A stretch of 64,000 nt of DNA from Neurospora tetrasperma FGSC 2508 (lineage: Eukaryota > Ascomycota > Sordariomycetes > Sordariales > Sordariaceae). Position 1 is the first letter of the stretch. The number at the start of each line of letters is the position of its first letter. The translations under genes were made by a program, and so were the position numbers. The DNA is taken from assembly GCF_000213175.1 (NCBI RefSeq), contig NW_009799179.1, positions 4,318,171 through 4,382,170 of the forward strand, given 5' to 3'. Of the stretch, positions 14,008 through 24,279 are shown one piece after another. The notes below the pieces were generated by a model. The model saw nothing but the letters and a program-made list of their open reading frames with translations. It did not search any database and was not told where the DNA came from.

Positions 14008-14701
14008 CTAAAGGGCTACTTATTCTTCTTTTCTTTATTAATTTAATTATTAGAACTTTAATATTACTACTAAGTATAGCAATATAGTAGCCTATCTTAT
14101 TAGTATTCTAAAAGTTAAAAGAATTAATATAATACTTTTTTATCGTTTTTTATAATATATTGAAAAATTATTATACAAATTATATTTAATACTCTATAGA
14201 AATTCTATTTAATTCTATTAGTTTGAATTTAGAAGGTTTAAATTAAGGATAGTCCCTTTTCTATCTCTTATAGAAGTATTTACTAATTAGTAGTTAAGGA
14301 AGGTTTTTACTTGCTCGTAAATTATTGGTAAAAGTAATAAGTAAATCTTTAATTACTAAATTATAGGAATTAATAAGTTAAAGAGCGTATTTTTCTAATA
14401 ATTAGTTTTCTACTTCTATAAGACTTATTAAGCGGCCCTTAGACTTTCCTCTATTAAGCCTAGTTAAATACCGAAGGTACTAAAGCCTATATTACAATTA
14501 TTAACTATAGTAGCTAGCTTAAGACTTTAATACGCTAAATTTATAGGCAATATTTCGAATTGTAAGCTTTTTCTTAAATACTTTTAGAGGGTTGTTACTA
14601 TTATTATAATTGGTTCTAGCATTGGTAGTAGCCTAGGAGATACGAGCTTAGCTCCGTATAACTTATTAGTTAGAAACTAGGATATTAATTAGCTAAGAAG
14701 G

Positions 14702-14760
14702 TTATTATTACTATTATTATTATTATTACTATTATTACTATTATTATTAATTATAGTAAT
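14702..14760. repeat. Imperfect (ATT)n microsatellite
   Basis: Interrupted ATT/ACT triplets extend over about 50-60 bp. On the minus strand they encode an Asn/Ser run in the transposase relic. Confidence 0.75.
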
Positions 14761-15534
14761 ATTATTAGCGATGAAGCTACCGGGTAGCTTTCTTAGTTTA
14801 AGGCTCATTATTATCTTCGCTTTTACTATCGTTAGTATTAGTATTAGTAGTATTAGAGTTAATGGAAAGAGAGTTGGAGAAAGGTTGGGAAAGGCTAGGA
14901 TTTAGCTCAGAAATAATTGAATCCTCTTTATTAGAATTCTCTCTAAGGTTGGAATTATTAAAGTAAAGCATTTGAGTAAAACTAGGGGGTAAATAAGTAG
15001 AAGTAGAGTTAGGTTAGTTGAGAGAAAAGAAAGGTTAGGCGAATTGAGGGAAAAAAGAAGAAGAAAAATTAGAAAATTAATTTCTTTTATAGAAAAGGAA
15101 CGAGCAAATATCTTACTAATTCTATAGAACTAAAGGCTTTAATTATATATATAGTAAATATAATATTGGTATATATTCGGTATAAACATAAGTATAAATA
15201 TTAAAATATTAATATATATTTGTAAGAATGTAAAAGTATATTAGCTCGCAATGTACGTAGTTAGTATTTGATTAAGTATAAAAGTAGATTAGCCTTATAA
15301 AGAAGTATAAAATTAAGGTATAACAGTAGTAATCGGACTTACAATAGGGAAATTATAGGGTTTTAAAATTAGTAAATAATAGTAAAGTTTAGCAATAGAG
15401 ATTAAAACTCTACAGCCCGTAGTAATTCGGCTTTTATAGCTATACAAATACAATAATGTTATTAAGATAGAGAAAGCAAAGATAAAGAGAATATAGGTTA
15501 AAAGAAATTTTTTGGCTTAGGAATAGTAGATTTA

Positions 15535-17382
15535 CAGCGTTGCAAAGTTGGAGGGTAGGGTTTTGCCCTTTTTGGGCTGCATTTTTGCTGTCCGGTCGGG
15601 TTTTATCGTATCCGGTAGTTTTATCGCTAACTCTGTAGAGTAGAGTTGGAGACCCGACAGGAACCTGGACCTAGTCTCTCATGACAGACGTTCAACCTTA
15701 GTCAGCCCCCATCCACTTCCCCGCCACCCCGTGGCGCAGTCGTTTTGGACCCACAGGGCCAAATGGTGTGATGTCCGGATTGGTGGGTGGGTGAGGGTGG
15801 TGGGGCCCGGATGTTACAACCATCTGGCCCTGTGGGTTCGAAGAGACGCATAGGCCATCGGAGGTGGCTGAGCGACTGAGACTACCTGGACCCCTCTCCA
15901 ACATGTAGTAGGTAGTGTATCACCCGCACAAACCCAAGCGACACCTTTACCGATCGGCAACCCCTGAATGATAATTTGGGACCTGACCTTCCCCAGCCAG
16001 CCTCTACAACTCCCGAAACCTACCTGTTGGGGAGGGGGTCAGGTTTCCTGTCTGTTCCCCAACTCTGCTCCACAGAAGAGCTTCCTTTCACCTGCTCTCC
16101 TATCCTTCTCGCGCTCGGCCATTGCTTTCGATAGTCCCGAATGGCTAATGGGTCCTCCTTTTCAATATTAAGTTTCCAAGAGGGAAAGCTCGGAAAGGAA
16201 GTGGGCTTCAGGACACCAATGAATGTCGGAGACAGCTTCTTGGCATCAGCTACAGCCCAGATGTACCATAGATTCAGCTCGAGACCCGAGGGTTACCATG
16301 TTAGAGTCGATACTGAGGTTTCCTCGCCTCGCAAAGAAAGGGGACCGCTGCTGATATTCAAAATTGGACCGATAGCTCACATTACGCCACACTGATGATG
16401 TGGAGGTATGATCAGTTTCTTTTTTCAGCTCACAAGCTGTCAGGGAGAGTGCAACACCTGGCAGCCTATCAAAAGATCAAGGTGCAGATTGCCTGTTGGA
16501 AGTTGAACCCGGTGGAGGGAGAAGGAGACGCCCTGACGCCCTGGGGACGAGCGAGATAGGAAACACCGTTCGCATACAACCCGTTTCAAAAGGGGTCGAA
16601 GAGGAGAGATGATGAGCTCACCAACACGCAGATCATCCACGAAAAGCAAGGCGTCTTCCATTCAGGGGATGTCCTGTTCAGGTTGAGTGGCAGCATTGGA
16701 ACTGTGATGGTGGGCTTGAAATAGGGACGTTCTGCTGTTCCTGGACGATCGGTGGGGCCTCTTACGACTCCTTGACCTTGGGACCGTTTTTCTCTGGCTC
16801 TAGTCCCTTTCTCGAAGTCTCTCATTCATTCATCTTTCTTTTGATTCCACTTTCAGTGCTTTGCGGGTTGTGCATCGGCTTTGCATCTTGTCTAGTTGTT
16901 GTTGTTGTTAACCCTCTTTGTTGTCGTGGACGAGGCCGGCTCAAGTATCAAACTATCAGTATTCTTTGGCGGTGGGTTAGAATGGTTGGTAAGTCCCGTG
17001 TTTCATAATTCGAGCATGAATATCCTGAACCTCTTGAAACCATCTGGTTACAATCCAGTCGACTGGTGGCGGTTCCACCGCTTTCTTGTGTTTGATATAC
17101 AGTTCATCCAATCTAGGGTCATCACGCAGTTGAGCTATACCGAAGCTTATCCTGTTCGGTGGTCTTTCCACGACGCACCTCTACACTTTTGTTGCCATCC
17201 TCAAACGATAAGAAAAACGAACCCATCGCTAACCTGGATACTACAGACACATTTTCCTCTGACTTTCATTATCAATGCTCCTTCCTGCTGTGTCAACAAC
17301 AAAGATCTGACTGGAGAGCTGATGTAAAGTGCCCGGTGTAACACTCTTACCGACACTGCAAGCATAAAGACATAACAGCAAG
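15535..17382. other. Transition to normal DNA; intergenic, upstream of the acyltransferase gene
   Basis: At about 15.53 kb the AT-rich RIP signature stops and CA/TG return to normal frequency. The stretch contains the inverted repeat at 15749-15837. Several small frames (for example 16896-17327) have no recognisable motif, and I treat them as chance. The last few hundred bases are probably the promoter and leader of the gene starting at 17383. Confidence 0.6.
15749..15837. repeat. Imperfect inverted repeat with about 30-bp arms
   Basis: Left arm 15749-15778 begins ACCCACAGGGCCAAATGG. Right arm 15807-15837 is its reverse complement with a few changes. The arms are separated by a G/T-rich loop. 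Just upstream, TGGCGCAGTCG (15732-15742) fits the Pol III A-box consensus TRGYNNARNNG, and GGTTCGAA (15835-15842) resembles a B box. This could be a tRNA-related SINE-like fragment, which is a tentative inference. Confidence 0.55.
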
Positions 17383-18942
17383 ATGCTCCGCCATCAACTA
17401 AACCCAGTATCATGGGCCGACACAGTCCTCCGGGCTCTCATCCCGAGCTTCATAGCCGACGCCATTTTCTCTGATCATAGGAAAGCGACCCGACTACACC
17501 CAACTTCGTACCTCGACGGCCTACGCGGCATAGCCTCCGTGATCGTCTTCTTCTGCCACTATACCGAGGACAACTACAACTCTCTGACACGCTCCTACGG
17601 CGTCGCCGACAATGACCGCCCAGAAACGGCCACGACAGGGTGGATTCAGCTCCCGTTCCTACGCATCATCTTCTCCGGGCGGCCCATGGTGCACATCTTC
17701 TTTGTCATCTCCGGCTTTGTGCTCTCGTACAAACCCATCAAGGCCATCCACGCCCGCGACTTTGACAAATGCTATGTCACTCTCAGCTCGTCGACCTTCC
17801 GCCGCGCGTTCCGCCTCTTTGGCCCCTGCGTGGCCTCGACCTTCATGATCATGTGTTTGCAGCAGATGGACCTTTACCCTGGGCGGAACCCGCGCGCATC
17901 GTGGACCGAGCAGCTGATGGTCTGGAAGCGCGTCGTCTTCACGCAGATCACCTGGCCGTGGGCCTGGGACAAGGACATGATGCCCGGCTACGACATCCAT
18001 CTGTGGACGATCCCGATCGAGTTCGCGCACTCCATGCTGCTCTTTATGGTAATCCTCATGCTGGCGCGCACCAAGCTGCGCATCAGGCAGATGATGGTTT
18101 TGGGGTTGATGGGGTACTGCCTCAGCTGCGGCAAGTGGGCCGGGTTTGAGTTCCTGGCGGGCCTGTTCCTTGCGGAGGTGCATGTGCTGAAGAGCGCAAG
18201 GGAGCAGCAGAACAAGGAATGGGAGTCGGTGGCGCAGGAGGAGGATGATGATGATTTAGACAAGTATGGCCATCGGGAGGTCAGGCAGGGCGGCGGGCTT
18301 GTTAGTCTGTCGACGCTGAAGACCATATCTTGCATCTCGCTGGTCATCTTGGGATTGTTTGTCGGCGGTTGGCCTAATCACTATGCGGACAAGACGCCGG
18401 GGATCCGGTGGTTTTTGGCAAAGACGCCCATGCCATTCGCAAAGATGGACCATCTCGCCCCGCAAAAGTTTTGGTTCGGTCTTTGTGCGATAGGAACGGT
18501 CTGGGCTGTCGGAGAGCTTCCGCTCCTCAAACGCTTCTTCGAGGGTTCGCTAGCGCAGTATTGCGGGCGCATCAGCTATGCGATCTACATTTGCCATGGG
18601 CCGGTTCTAGGACTCTTCCAGGCTTATGTCTTTGGCAGCCCGTTTGTGCCGGCTCAGGGCGAACCTGGCACGGATGACTATAAGGTAGCTGTTGAGGCGC
18701 ACGGGATCAAGGGAATGATGGGCATGGAGAACACGACGCAAAAGACAATGGGCTGGTTTTTGGGATTGTGCGTGCTTGGGCCCGTTGTTGTATGGGCGGC
18801 TGATATCTTCATGAGGGCGATTGACGAGCCTATTGTCCGGATAGCAAGGAAGATGGAAAACGTTTGTTTGGACAGGGAAGCTCAGCCGGATCAGCGACCC
18901 GGTGGGAGACGACTGGAGCCGGGATATTCGCAGGCTGCATAA
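17383..18942 (+). CDS. Acyltransferase-3 family membrane protein
   Basis: A single open frame of 519 residues. The N-terminal block YLDGLRGIASVIVFFCHY (residues 43-60) and GRPMVHIFFVISGFVLS (99-115) are the hallmark motifs of the acyltransferase-3 (OafA/NRF-6) family. The His in FCHY matches the family's catalytic His. Many hydrophobic segments follow, with WTIPIEF in the middle and a final cluster around ISYAIYICHG. An acidic cytosol-type loop (EEDDDDLD) interrupts the helices at about residues 285-295. Family members transfer acyl groups to sugars, lipids or other small molecules at membranes; the substrate here is unknown. The ATG at 17383 is the first suitable start and no introns are needed. 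It is the first intact gene next to the RIPped island. Confidence 0.9.
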   Translation: MLRHQLNPVSWADTVLRALIPSFIADAIFSDHRKATRLHPTSYLDGLRGIASVIVFFCHYTEDNYNSLTRSYGVADNDRPETATTGWIQLPFLRIIFSGRPMVHIFFVISGFVLSYKPIKAIHARDFDKCYVTLSSSTFRRAFRLFGPCVASTFMIMCLQQMDLYPGRNPRASWTEQLMVWKRVVFTQITWPWAWDKDMMPGYDIHLWTIPIEFAHSMLLFMVILMLARTKLRIRQMMVLGLMGYCLSCGKWAGFEFLAGLFLAEVHVLKSAREQQNKEWESVAQEEDDDDLDKYGHREVRQGGGLVSLSTLKTISCISLVILGLFVGGWPNHYADKTPGIRWFLAKTPMPFAKMDHLAPQKFWFGLCAIGTVWAVGELPLLKRFFEGSLAQYCGRISYAIYICHGPVLGLFQAYVFGSPFVPAQGEPGTDDYKVAVEAHGIKGMMGMENTTQKTMGWFLGLCVLGPVVVWAADIFMRAIDEPIVRIARKMENVCLDREAQPDQRPGGRRLEPGYSQAA

Positions 18943-19601
18943 AGTGGTGGACGTTTTGTTCGTGATTTGAGTTTGTTTTACGTCGGTCAGGGCGGTCTTT
19001 TGGAAAGCGTCGTGATGATGTAGATGGCGTTCCGGTGATATTCGACATCAGGGGTTCTGGCAGGGTCCAATATCTACCCTTAGAGCATTGATATGGGATA
19101 CTTATCACTAATACGAATATGATTATTTTCGCCTATATTTTGCTCCTTGGGACAATCATTGTTTACCTGCCTGTTGCGGTATGGTTGAAAAGAAGAAAAA
19201 GTTCAGCTGGAGCCAAAATACACGTTGATTGCGATGAGTCAGCTTTCCAGCTAACCAGAGGCGGTCTACAAGTCTGACTCTTTCAATGATTAGTAGCGAA
19301 CTGCGTAAGAATTGGCTTGAAGTACAAGGTAACGTGAACAACGATTTCCTATCCAGCGTCCTGCAAGAGTTGTATAGTTGATTGGCTCCCCCTAGTGCAT
19401 TACATATCTCAACCACGCCAAGCCTTACGGGTACCACATCCCTTTTTCCTTGTTCTTATAAGATGTTATTTCATCTCACAAACTTTATCCACTACTTTAT
19501 TGTAATGTGACTTTGGTCGGCAGTGAAGTTGTCCATATTCCTACACCTTACGCCAACCGTACGACAAATCCGAGACCGAGGTCGCCTTAAAGTCATCTGC
19601 C
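18943..19601. other. Intergenic: 3' region of the acyltransferase gene and promoter of the GFA gene
   Basis: No gene is recognised. The stretch should hold the 3' UTR of the upstream gene and the 5' leader of the next one, both transcribed rightward. Confidence 0.6.
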
Positions 19602-20337
19602 ATGGATGCAAGCTGTCAGTGTGGCGCCGTGACCTTCAAAACACCTCTTCGGCACCCTCTCGCCCTTTATATCTGCCACTGCGCCGAATGTCGGCGGCAA
19701 ACGAGCTCGGCCTTTGGGGTATCGGCCATCTTTCCTCGGTTTCCTTTGCCCAGTGAGGCGCTTCTGAGTTGTTACAAGTACGTGGTAGTCACACTGTTGC
19801 CAGATTTTTTGATGAGTCTTTCGATGCCAAGACCCAAGGGTGCCGTTCTACTAACTCTCTATTTGTTTATTAAAGGAGGCCAAACCCCAATGGTGAATTC
19901 TTAGAATGGTGTGTTTACGTTCCTCTCCGATTTCAGCGTGCACCGTCAAGCATACGTAAAGCGATTGTCACTAACTTAGGTAAAGTTACTTCTGCAAGCA
20001 ATGCGGGACTCGCCTGATCCATTCCACGGCTGTAGGTGTCATCCCCAAGGATAGATCGCAGACTTGTTGGACCAAACACTAACACCGTCTCCTTGATGAA
20101 ATGAAGGGTAAGAACTTCGTTTCCGTCAAGGGCGGATGTCTCGAGGGATTGGACTGGTCGAAAGCAATTCACATCTGGACGAAGAGCGCCATGGTGCCCA
20201 TACCGGAAGACGCAACACGCTCGGAAGAGGAATGCTCGGTGTTCGAAGCGTTCTGTTCGTCGCAGGAATCGCTGGATCAGCCACATACTGTGCGGGGGGC
20301 CACAGGAGAAAGGGTCTCAAGCAAACACAATTGGTAG
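19602..20337 (+). CDS. GFA/CENP-V (Mss4-like) zinc-binding protein
   Basis: I reconstruct four exons: 19602-19777, 19876-19908, 19986-20031 and 20107-20337, giving 161 residues. The joints restore a continuous family pattern. Exon 1 has CQCGAV and CHCAECRRQTSSAF. The junction of exons 2 and 3 creates CYFCKQCGTRL. The junction of exons 3 and 4 gives HSTAGKNFVSVKGG, then LEGLDWSKAIHIWTKSAMV. These are the zinc-ligand cysteines and C-terminal motif of the GFA family (glutathione-dependent formaldehyde-activating enzyme-like, Mss4-like fold). Fungi have many paralogues and most have no proven substrate, so 'formaldehyde-activating' should not be taken literally. Intron branch sites (CACTAAC) lie before exons 3 and 4. 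The exon 3 acceptor must be the AAG at 19983-19985, because the nearer TAG would bring in a stop. Confidence 0.85.
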
Positions 20338-20628
20338 CAGGGCATCTTGGGATAGTGTGATGGTAAAGTTTGAGGTAGTTTGAATGAAGGGTTGAGACTC
20401 GAGATATCATTTGGAGGAAATATCAATACTAGGAAGCACCATGTGATAGAATGGAATTCAGAAGTTAGCAATGAGCGTTTAACGAGTACTGATACAGCGA
20501 TCCAGTGAGTTATCTGAAAGCCCTAAGGTCGAGAAGCTGCGAGGATGGGAAAAAAAAAAGCCAAAAGAAAAGAAGAGCAAAAGAAGGAAAGGAAAAGCAC
20601 CACATGATGAGATTAGCAAAAGAATGAG

Positions 20629-20638
20629 AAAAAAAAAA
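20629..20638 (-). terminator. RNA polymerase III terminator of tRNA-Cys
   Basis: On the minus strand this is a run of ten T, 16 bases beyond the 3' end of the tRNA. It is a typical Pol III stop signal. Confidence 0.75.
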
Positions 20639-20654
20639 TGCAACTAGGAGGATG

Positions 20655-20726
20655 AGGACTGAACGCGATTTGAACGCGTGACCGTTCGGACTGCAGCCGA
20701 ACGCTCTACCCCTGAGCTACCGGTCC
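20655..20726 (-). tRNA. tRNA-Cys (anticodon GCA)
   Basis: The minus strand folds as a cloverleaf. It has acceptor GGACCGG, D-arm GCTC-AGGGGTA-GAGC, anticodon arm TTCGG-CTGCAGT-CCGAA with GCA at positions 34-36, a 5-nt variable loop and a perfect T-arm ACGCG-TTCAAAT-CGCGT. The discriminator base is U73, a known identity element of tRNA-Cys. There is no intron and CCA is not encoded. The acceptor stem has one C5-A68 mismatch and one G7-U66 wobble, which is slightly unusual. The internal A and B boxes are intact. Confidence 0.93.
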
Positions 20727-22323
20727 AATTCCTAGTTACTTTATAGTGTCAAAGCTTTAGCCTATAACTCCAAGCATGTGGTCTTAGCCCACACTCTTTC
20801 TTTTTTATCCTCCCCGCACTCTCGACTTGCATGGACAATTCAAACCTCGGTACACAATGCGACGAACGACGTATCGACAGCCTTCTTTGCTTGAACAACC
20901 GCTTACGGGCTACACTCAACTCCTTGCTCAATATTTCTTACTCACAATGGCAGAACCCCGACGACAAGAGATGAGTGGTGGCGTTTCCGATTCGGCTGGA
21001 CAGTTTTGGCACCCTCGCGCCGGCTCTTCTCATCCCAACAACCGTGCACCCTGAACATATGCCAATGTTTTGCGTCTCTCGGTAGTGTCGAGGTTCCCGG
21101 TTCATTCGTAATCGCATATTCTTTTCGGTATATATTGTATCAGACAATCCGCAGCAGCCACCTGAATTGCATCCTCCTTGGCCGCATGCCCGCCGTCCGC
21201 CTCTCATCACGGCGTCCCTTTATCGCTGCGACGACCACAAACAGGAGAAAACGATACAATAAGCATCATGTTTCTTATACAATTCGATATGGCACGATTT
21301 TTACGAATGGGAAATTTGAAGGTCACGTACCGTCGTTATCAATAACAGTGCCCTGTCGACCTTGGCTGTATTTTGCTCTCTTTTGCTTCGGTCTCGCTTA
21401 GACCGATCTCAAACACCAGCCGTCAGGAGTCGGTCTCATCCACCCCTTCGTCACCCCACCACATGAGCCTCAAGCACACTAAAGTTCACGGCTGTCGGAA
21501 TCTTTTGCGACCAGATTTCATACAGAAAAGCCCTGTAATGGTCTTGGCCAAAAATCTTCTTGATCCTTCATACCTACAGTTTGCACCCCTTCCCATATCT
21601 CGACCTGTTTTTTCTTGCCGAGGGCCATGCTTCCCACCCTAGCGCTTCTTGAAGCAGTTCTTCCGACCCAAAACCCCTTGCCTCATAATCTCTATACCTT
21701 GACAATGGTATAGTAGCATCGTGAAAGATGATAGAAATGCTTGCCCTTCCGTTGTCCTCTCTGTTCCTGGGGCATCCCATGTTCGCCGTCTAAATTTGCC
21801 TTCCGCGATGCAATGACCTTCCGCACCTGACGTCCATCTCTTTCCCCCCTCAAGAGTCTTCACTTCGTTCATTCCCGCCTTTGGTACAGGCTGATCCTTT
21901 CTTGTCTCATTCCCCGTTTCTTTTCACTTTGTCCTTCTTTTGGGTTGTTTTCACTCCCTGTCAATTTACGCCATCTGGCTTTGAGGCAAAGGAACGTGCT
22001 GTGTTGTTTATCTGCAGGTCATCGACTCGAAAAGTAGTGGGATTGCCATCCAAGGCTTATCGCCACCCATATTGTTGGACCGCGCTAGCTTCATCACCTC
22101 AAGAAGATCATCTTTGGCAAGTCCGGTCGTTACCTACACATACACAGGTACCTACTACCACGATCCATGTCGGGTTGATCCCACATCGACACTCATATCC
22201 AACGGCTGGTCTGTTGCTTTAATTTTCGAAGGTTCTCGACGTTGAACTTCGCGCTACTTCTAAAAGGGGATCGACCGCCAAAGCAGGACTTGTGCGCCCG
22301 TTGGGGTACACACAAACACCACA
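20727..22323. other. Intergenic, upstream of the Ser/Thr-rich protein gene
   Basis: These 1.6 kb lie between the tRNA and the ATG at 22324. Several overlapping short frames on both strands (for example 21006-21401) show no domain, and I do not call them. The stretch probably carries the promoter and a long leader. Its normal base composition shows no RIP. Confidence 0.55.
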
Positions 22324-23645
22324 ATGAGTAAAAATTATGTGCGACTATTGGTACTGATCTTGAGCTACCTGTCACTGGTACAGGTAGGAACCAACGGTTG
22401 AAGACACGGACCAAATCCACGGAATGACTGACTCAGCAATGTTTAGGCTGCCGAATACGACAGAGAAGGGATTGCTGGACGAAGGCTAGCGAAGACCGGG
22501 CACAAACATAAAGGACAGAGAGGGCGGAAAGGAAAGGCCGGGGGGCAATTGCAAGGATCGGTTCTGATTGTCACAGAGACTGTTAGAGAGACGGTGACGG
22601 CGGGCAGTGGTGCGGGCAGTGGTGCTGGCATTAACTCGCAGGGATCGGTTTTGATAGTTACAGAGACTGTCAAAGAGACGGTGACGGCGGGCAGAGGCGC
22701 TGGCGTCAACGGAACGATCGCGGCCGGGACCGTGACGGAGACGGTCACCGTGACCCAAAATGGAGCTGCTGGGGCACTACCTGGGTAAGAAACATCATCC
22801 CGGAAAAGTGAAGTACGTCCAACAAACCCGCTAACCAGACGAAAAGCACTGGGAACTTGCAGCTCTCTTTCGTGACAACAACAGTTTTCGGCACCGGCTC
22901 GCCTTCAACCGTCACCATCACAGCTTTGCCCCAGACCGTCACCCAGACGGTAGTCCAAACCATCACCCAAATGCAGGTCATCGCCTCAACCGTCACCCAG
23001 ATCCAGTCGGTACCAGCAGCAAGTTCTTCCAGTCAAGTACCAGGAGTGGTTGCGGGAGCACCTGCCAATGACGGACTACCGCGCGCCAGCGGTGGAGTGG
23101 GAGTGACGACGGTTTCGATCCCAGCTTCTTTACGCACTTCGACTTTGGAGGTGCCCCCGGCTGCTACTGCTCCTTCGACCTCAATCTCGGTGCCCTCAGC
23201 TGACACAACCTCCACGACGAGCGCGGCAGTAACAACTAGCAGCACATCATCCTCCTCTGCCTTGGGGCTCTCTACCACTTCGACCACCGTGGAGGCTATC
23301 ACCACATCCACAACCGACCTCGCCACCAGCACATCAACCAGCGCCCCCGCCGTAGCCATAACTTCAACGGTCTCTGTGAAAGCCCCTTCCTCGACTTCGA
23401 CCTCGACCTCGACCTCGACCTCAACCTCGAGCACCACCGTCGCCGTAGGAGCAGGAGCTGAGCCGACCTCAGTCCTTGTTCTCCCGGTCGTTTCAGCAGC
23501 CAAGCCGACAACCACCGCGGTAATGCCGACGCCGGGTGTTGCGAATGGAGGGATTCAGTTGAGTCTTGATGTGTCGGGGCTGAGTCTGACGAACGTGTTG
23601 AATTTGGGGAATTTGGTGCCGCCTACGGCTGCTGCGCGGCCGTGA
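22324..23645 (+). CDS. Secreted Ser/Thr-rich low-complexity protein
   Basis: I reconstruct three exons: 22324-22383, 22447-22784 and 22847-23645, giving 398 residues. The first exon is almost exactly a signal peptide (MSKNYVRLLVLILSYLSLVQ, with likely cleavage after the following Ala). A short basic Gly/Lys-rich stretch follows. Two copies of a GSVLIVTETV-R/K-ETVTAG repeat come next (DNA copies at about 22552 and 22642), then TVTETVTVTQ and TVTQTVVQTITQ repeats. About 170 residues dominated by Ser, Thr, Ala, Val and Pro follow. The protein is probably an extracellular or wall-associated mannoprotein. No enzyme domain and no convincing hydrophobic GPI tail is visible; it ends LGNLVPPTAAARP. 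The introns are 63 and 62 bp with GTAGGA...TAG and GTAAGA...AAG ends. Confidence 0.75.
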
Positions 23646-24279
23646 GCGGGGGAGTGAAGATGTTGATGGAATGGTAGAAGGAAGTCAGTTTTGATAGGAG
23701 AGGAAGGGGGAGGTGTCTTATTAGGCTGTGAAAAATCTGCGTGTTGACTTTTTCTTTCGGTGGCTCTTTCAGTTCGATATTCATCCGGTTGTGTTGACAG
23801 TTGAGAGTTGAAAGTTGTTTATACCCGTGCAGCGAGTGTTGTTGCCGGTAACAACTGATATAATATTATATGTAAATATTCGTTTCTCCCGTCAAAGACC
23901 GCCATTGTACTCGGCGCTAGATAGGCACGTTAAACCGATCAAGTTTAGAGACGCTTGATGTTGATGTTTACCAGAGTGCCCCGTTGAAGTTGTTACTCCT
24001 GTAACCAAACTGACATGCTCAATGACGTGATAATGTTGACAAACCAAAACTCCTGAAACCCATCACAGCCCACACACCCTTTTTATAGTTCCCATTTTTC
24101 GCTCTAAATAGGTGGGTATCGTGGAATGCTCGTCAGACGTGATGACATGCTGCGTGAAGAAAATAGAAAAGAAAAAAAAGCCTAACGCCCTGTCACCTAA
24201 GCGCCCCTCCCGATATGCAAGAGTCAAGTCATAGCCAGACTACTGACGAGGCAGGCCTCCAATAACACTCGTTCTTCGA
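23646..24279. other. Intergenic between convergent genes
   Basis: This interval holds the 3' UTRs and terminators of the rightward Ser/Thr-rich gene and the leftward RNase P subunit gene. No other feature is seen. Confidence 0.6.

Larger units (their letters stand above)
12400..15100 (-). pseudogene. RIPped pogo/Fot1-type DDE transposase relic
   Basis: Read on the minus strand through many stops, the segment from about 14.6 to 13.35 kb follows the plan of fungal pogo/Fot1 transposases. There is an N-terminal helix-turn-helix region (LTIRNIAYKF, about 14560). A CENP-B-type DNA-binding segment follows (LLEKYALQLINSYN, about 14400), ending in a remnant of the usual VGKxWxSxFxKR motif (LLISKYFYKR). 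The first catalytic block reads WNTNKIG for WNMDETG (about 14093-14116). The second reads NLDFSE (about 13690-13712). The third reads QPINI for QPLDV (about 13455-13476), followed by FRYFKHLY for FxPLKxAY. Two catalytic Asp positions read Asn, as RIP produces. Asn/Ser-rich codons at about 14.8-15.0 kb and the small open stretch 12386-12631 may be its ends. Boundaries and terminal repeats were not found. The element is dead. Confidence 0.75.

Noticed and set aside
15698-15904. 68-codon minus-strand ORF at the island edge
   Set aside because: It spans the inverted repeat and has no protein-like features.
17659-18183. 174-codon minus-strand frame in the acyltransferase gene
   Set aside because: It is an antisense shadow of the conserved acyltransferase-3 coding sequence, with no motif of its own.
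23033-23515. 160-codon minus-strand Val/Glu-rich frame
   Set aside because: It is antisense to the Ser/Thr-rich coding region. Low-complexity codons such as TCG/ACC give open antisense frames automatically.
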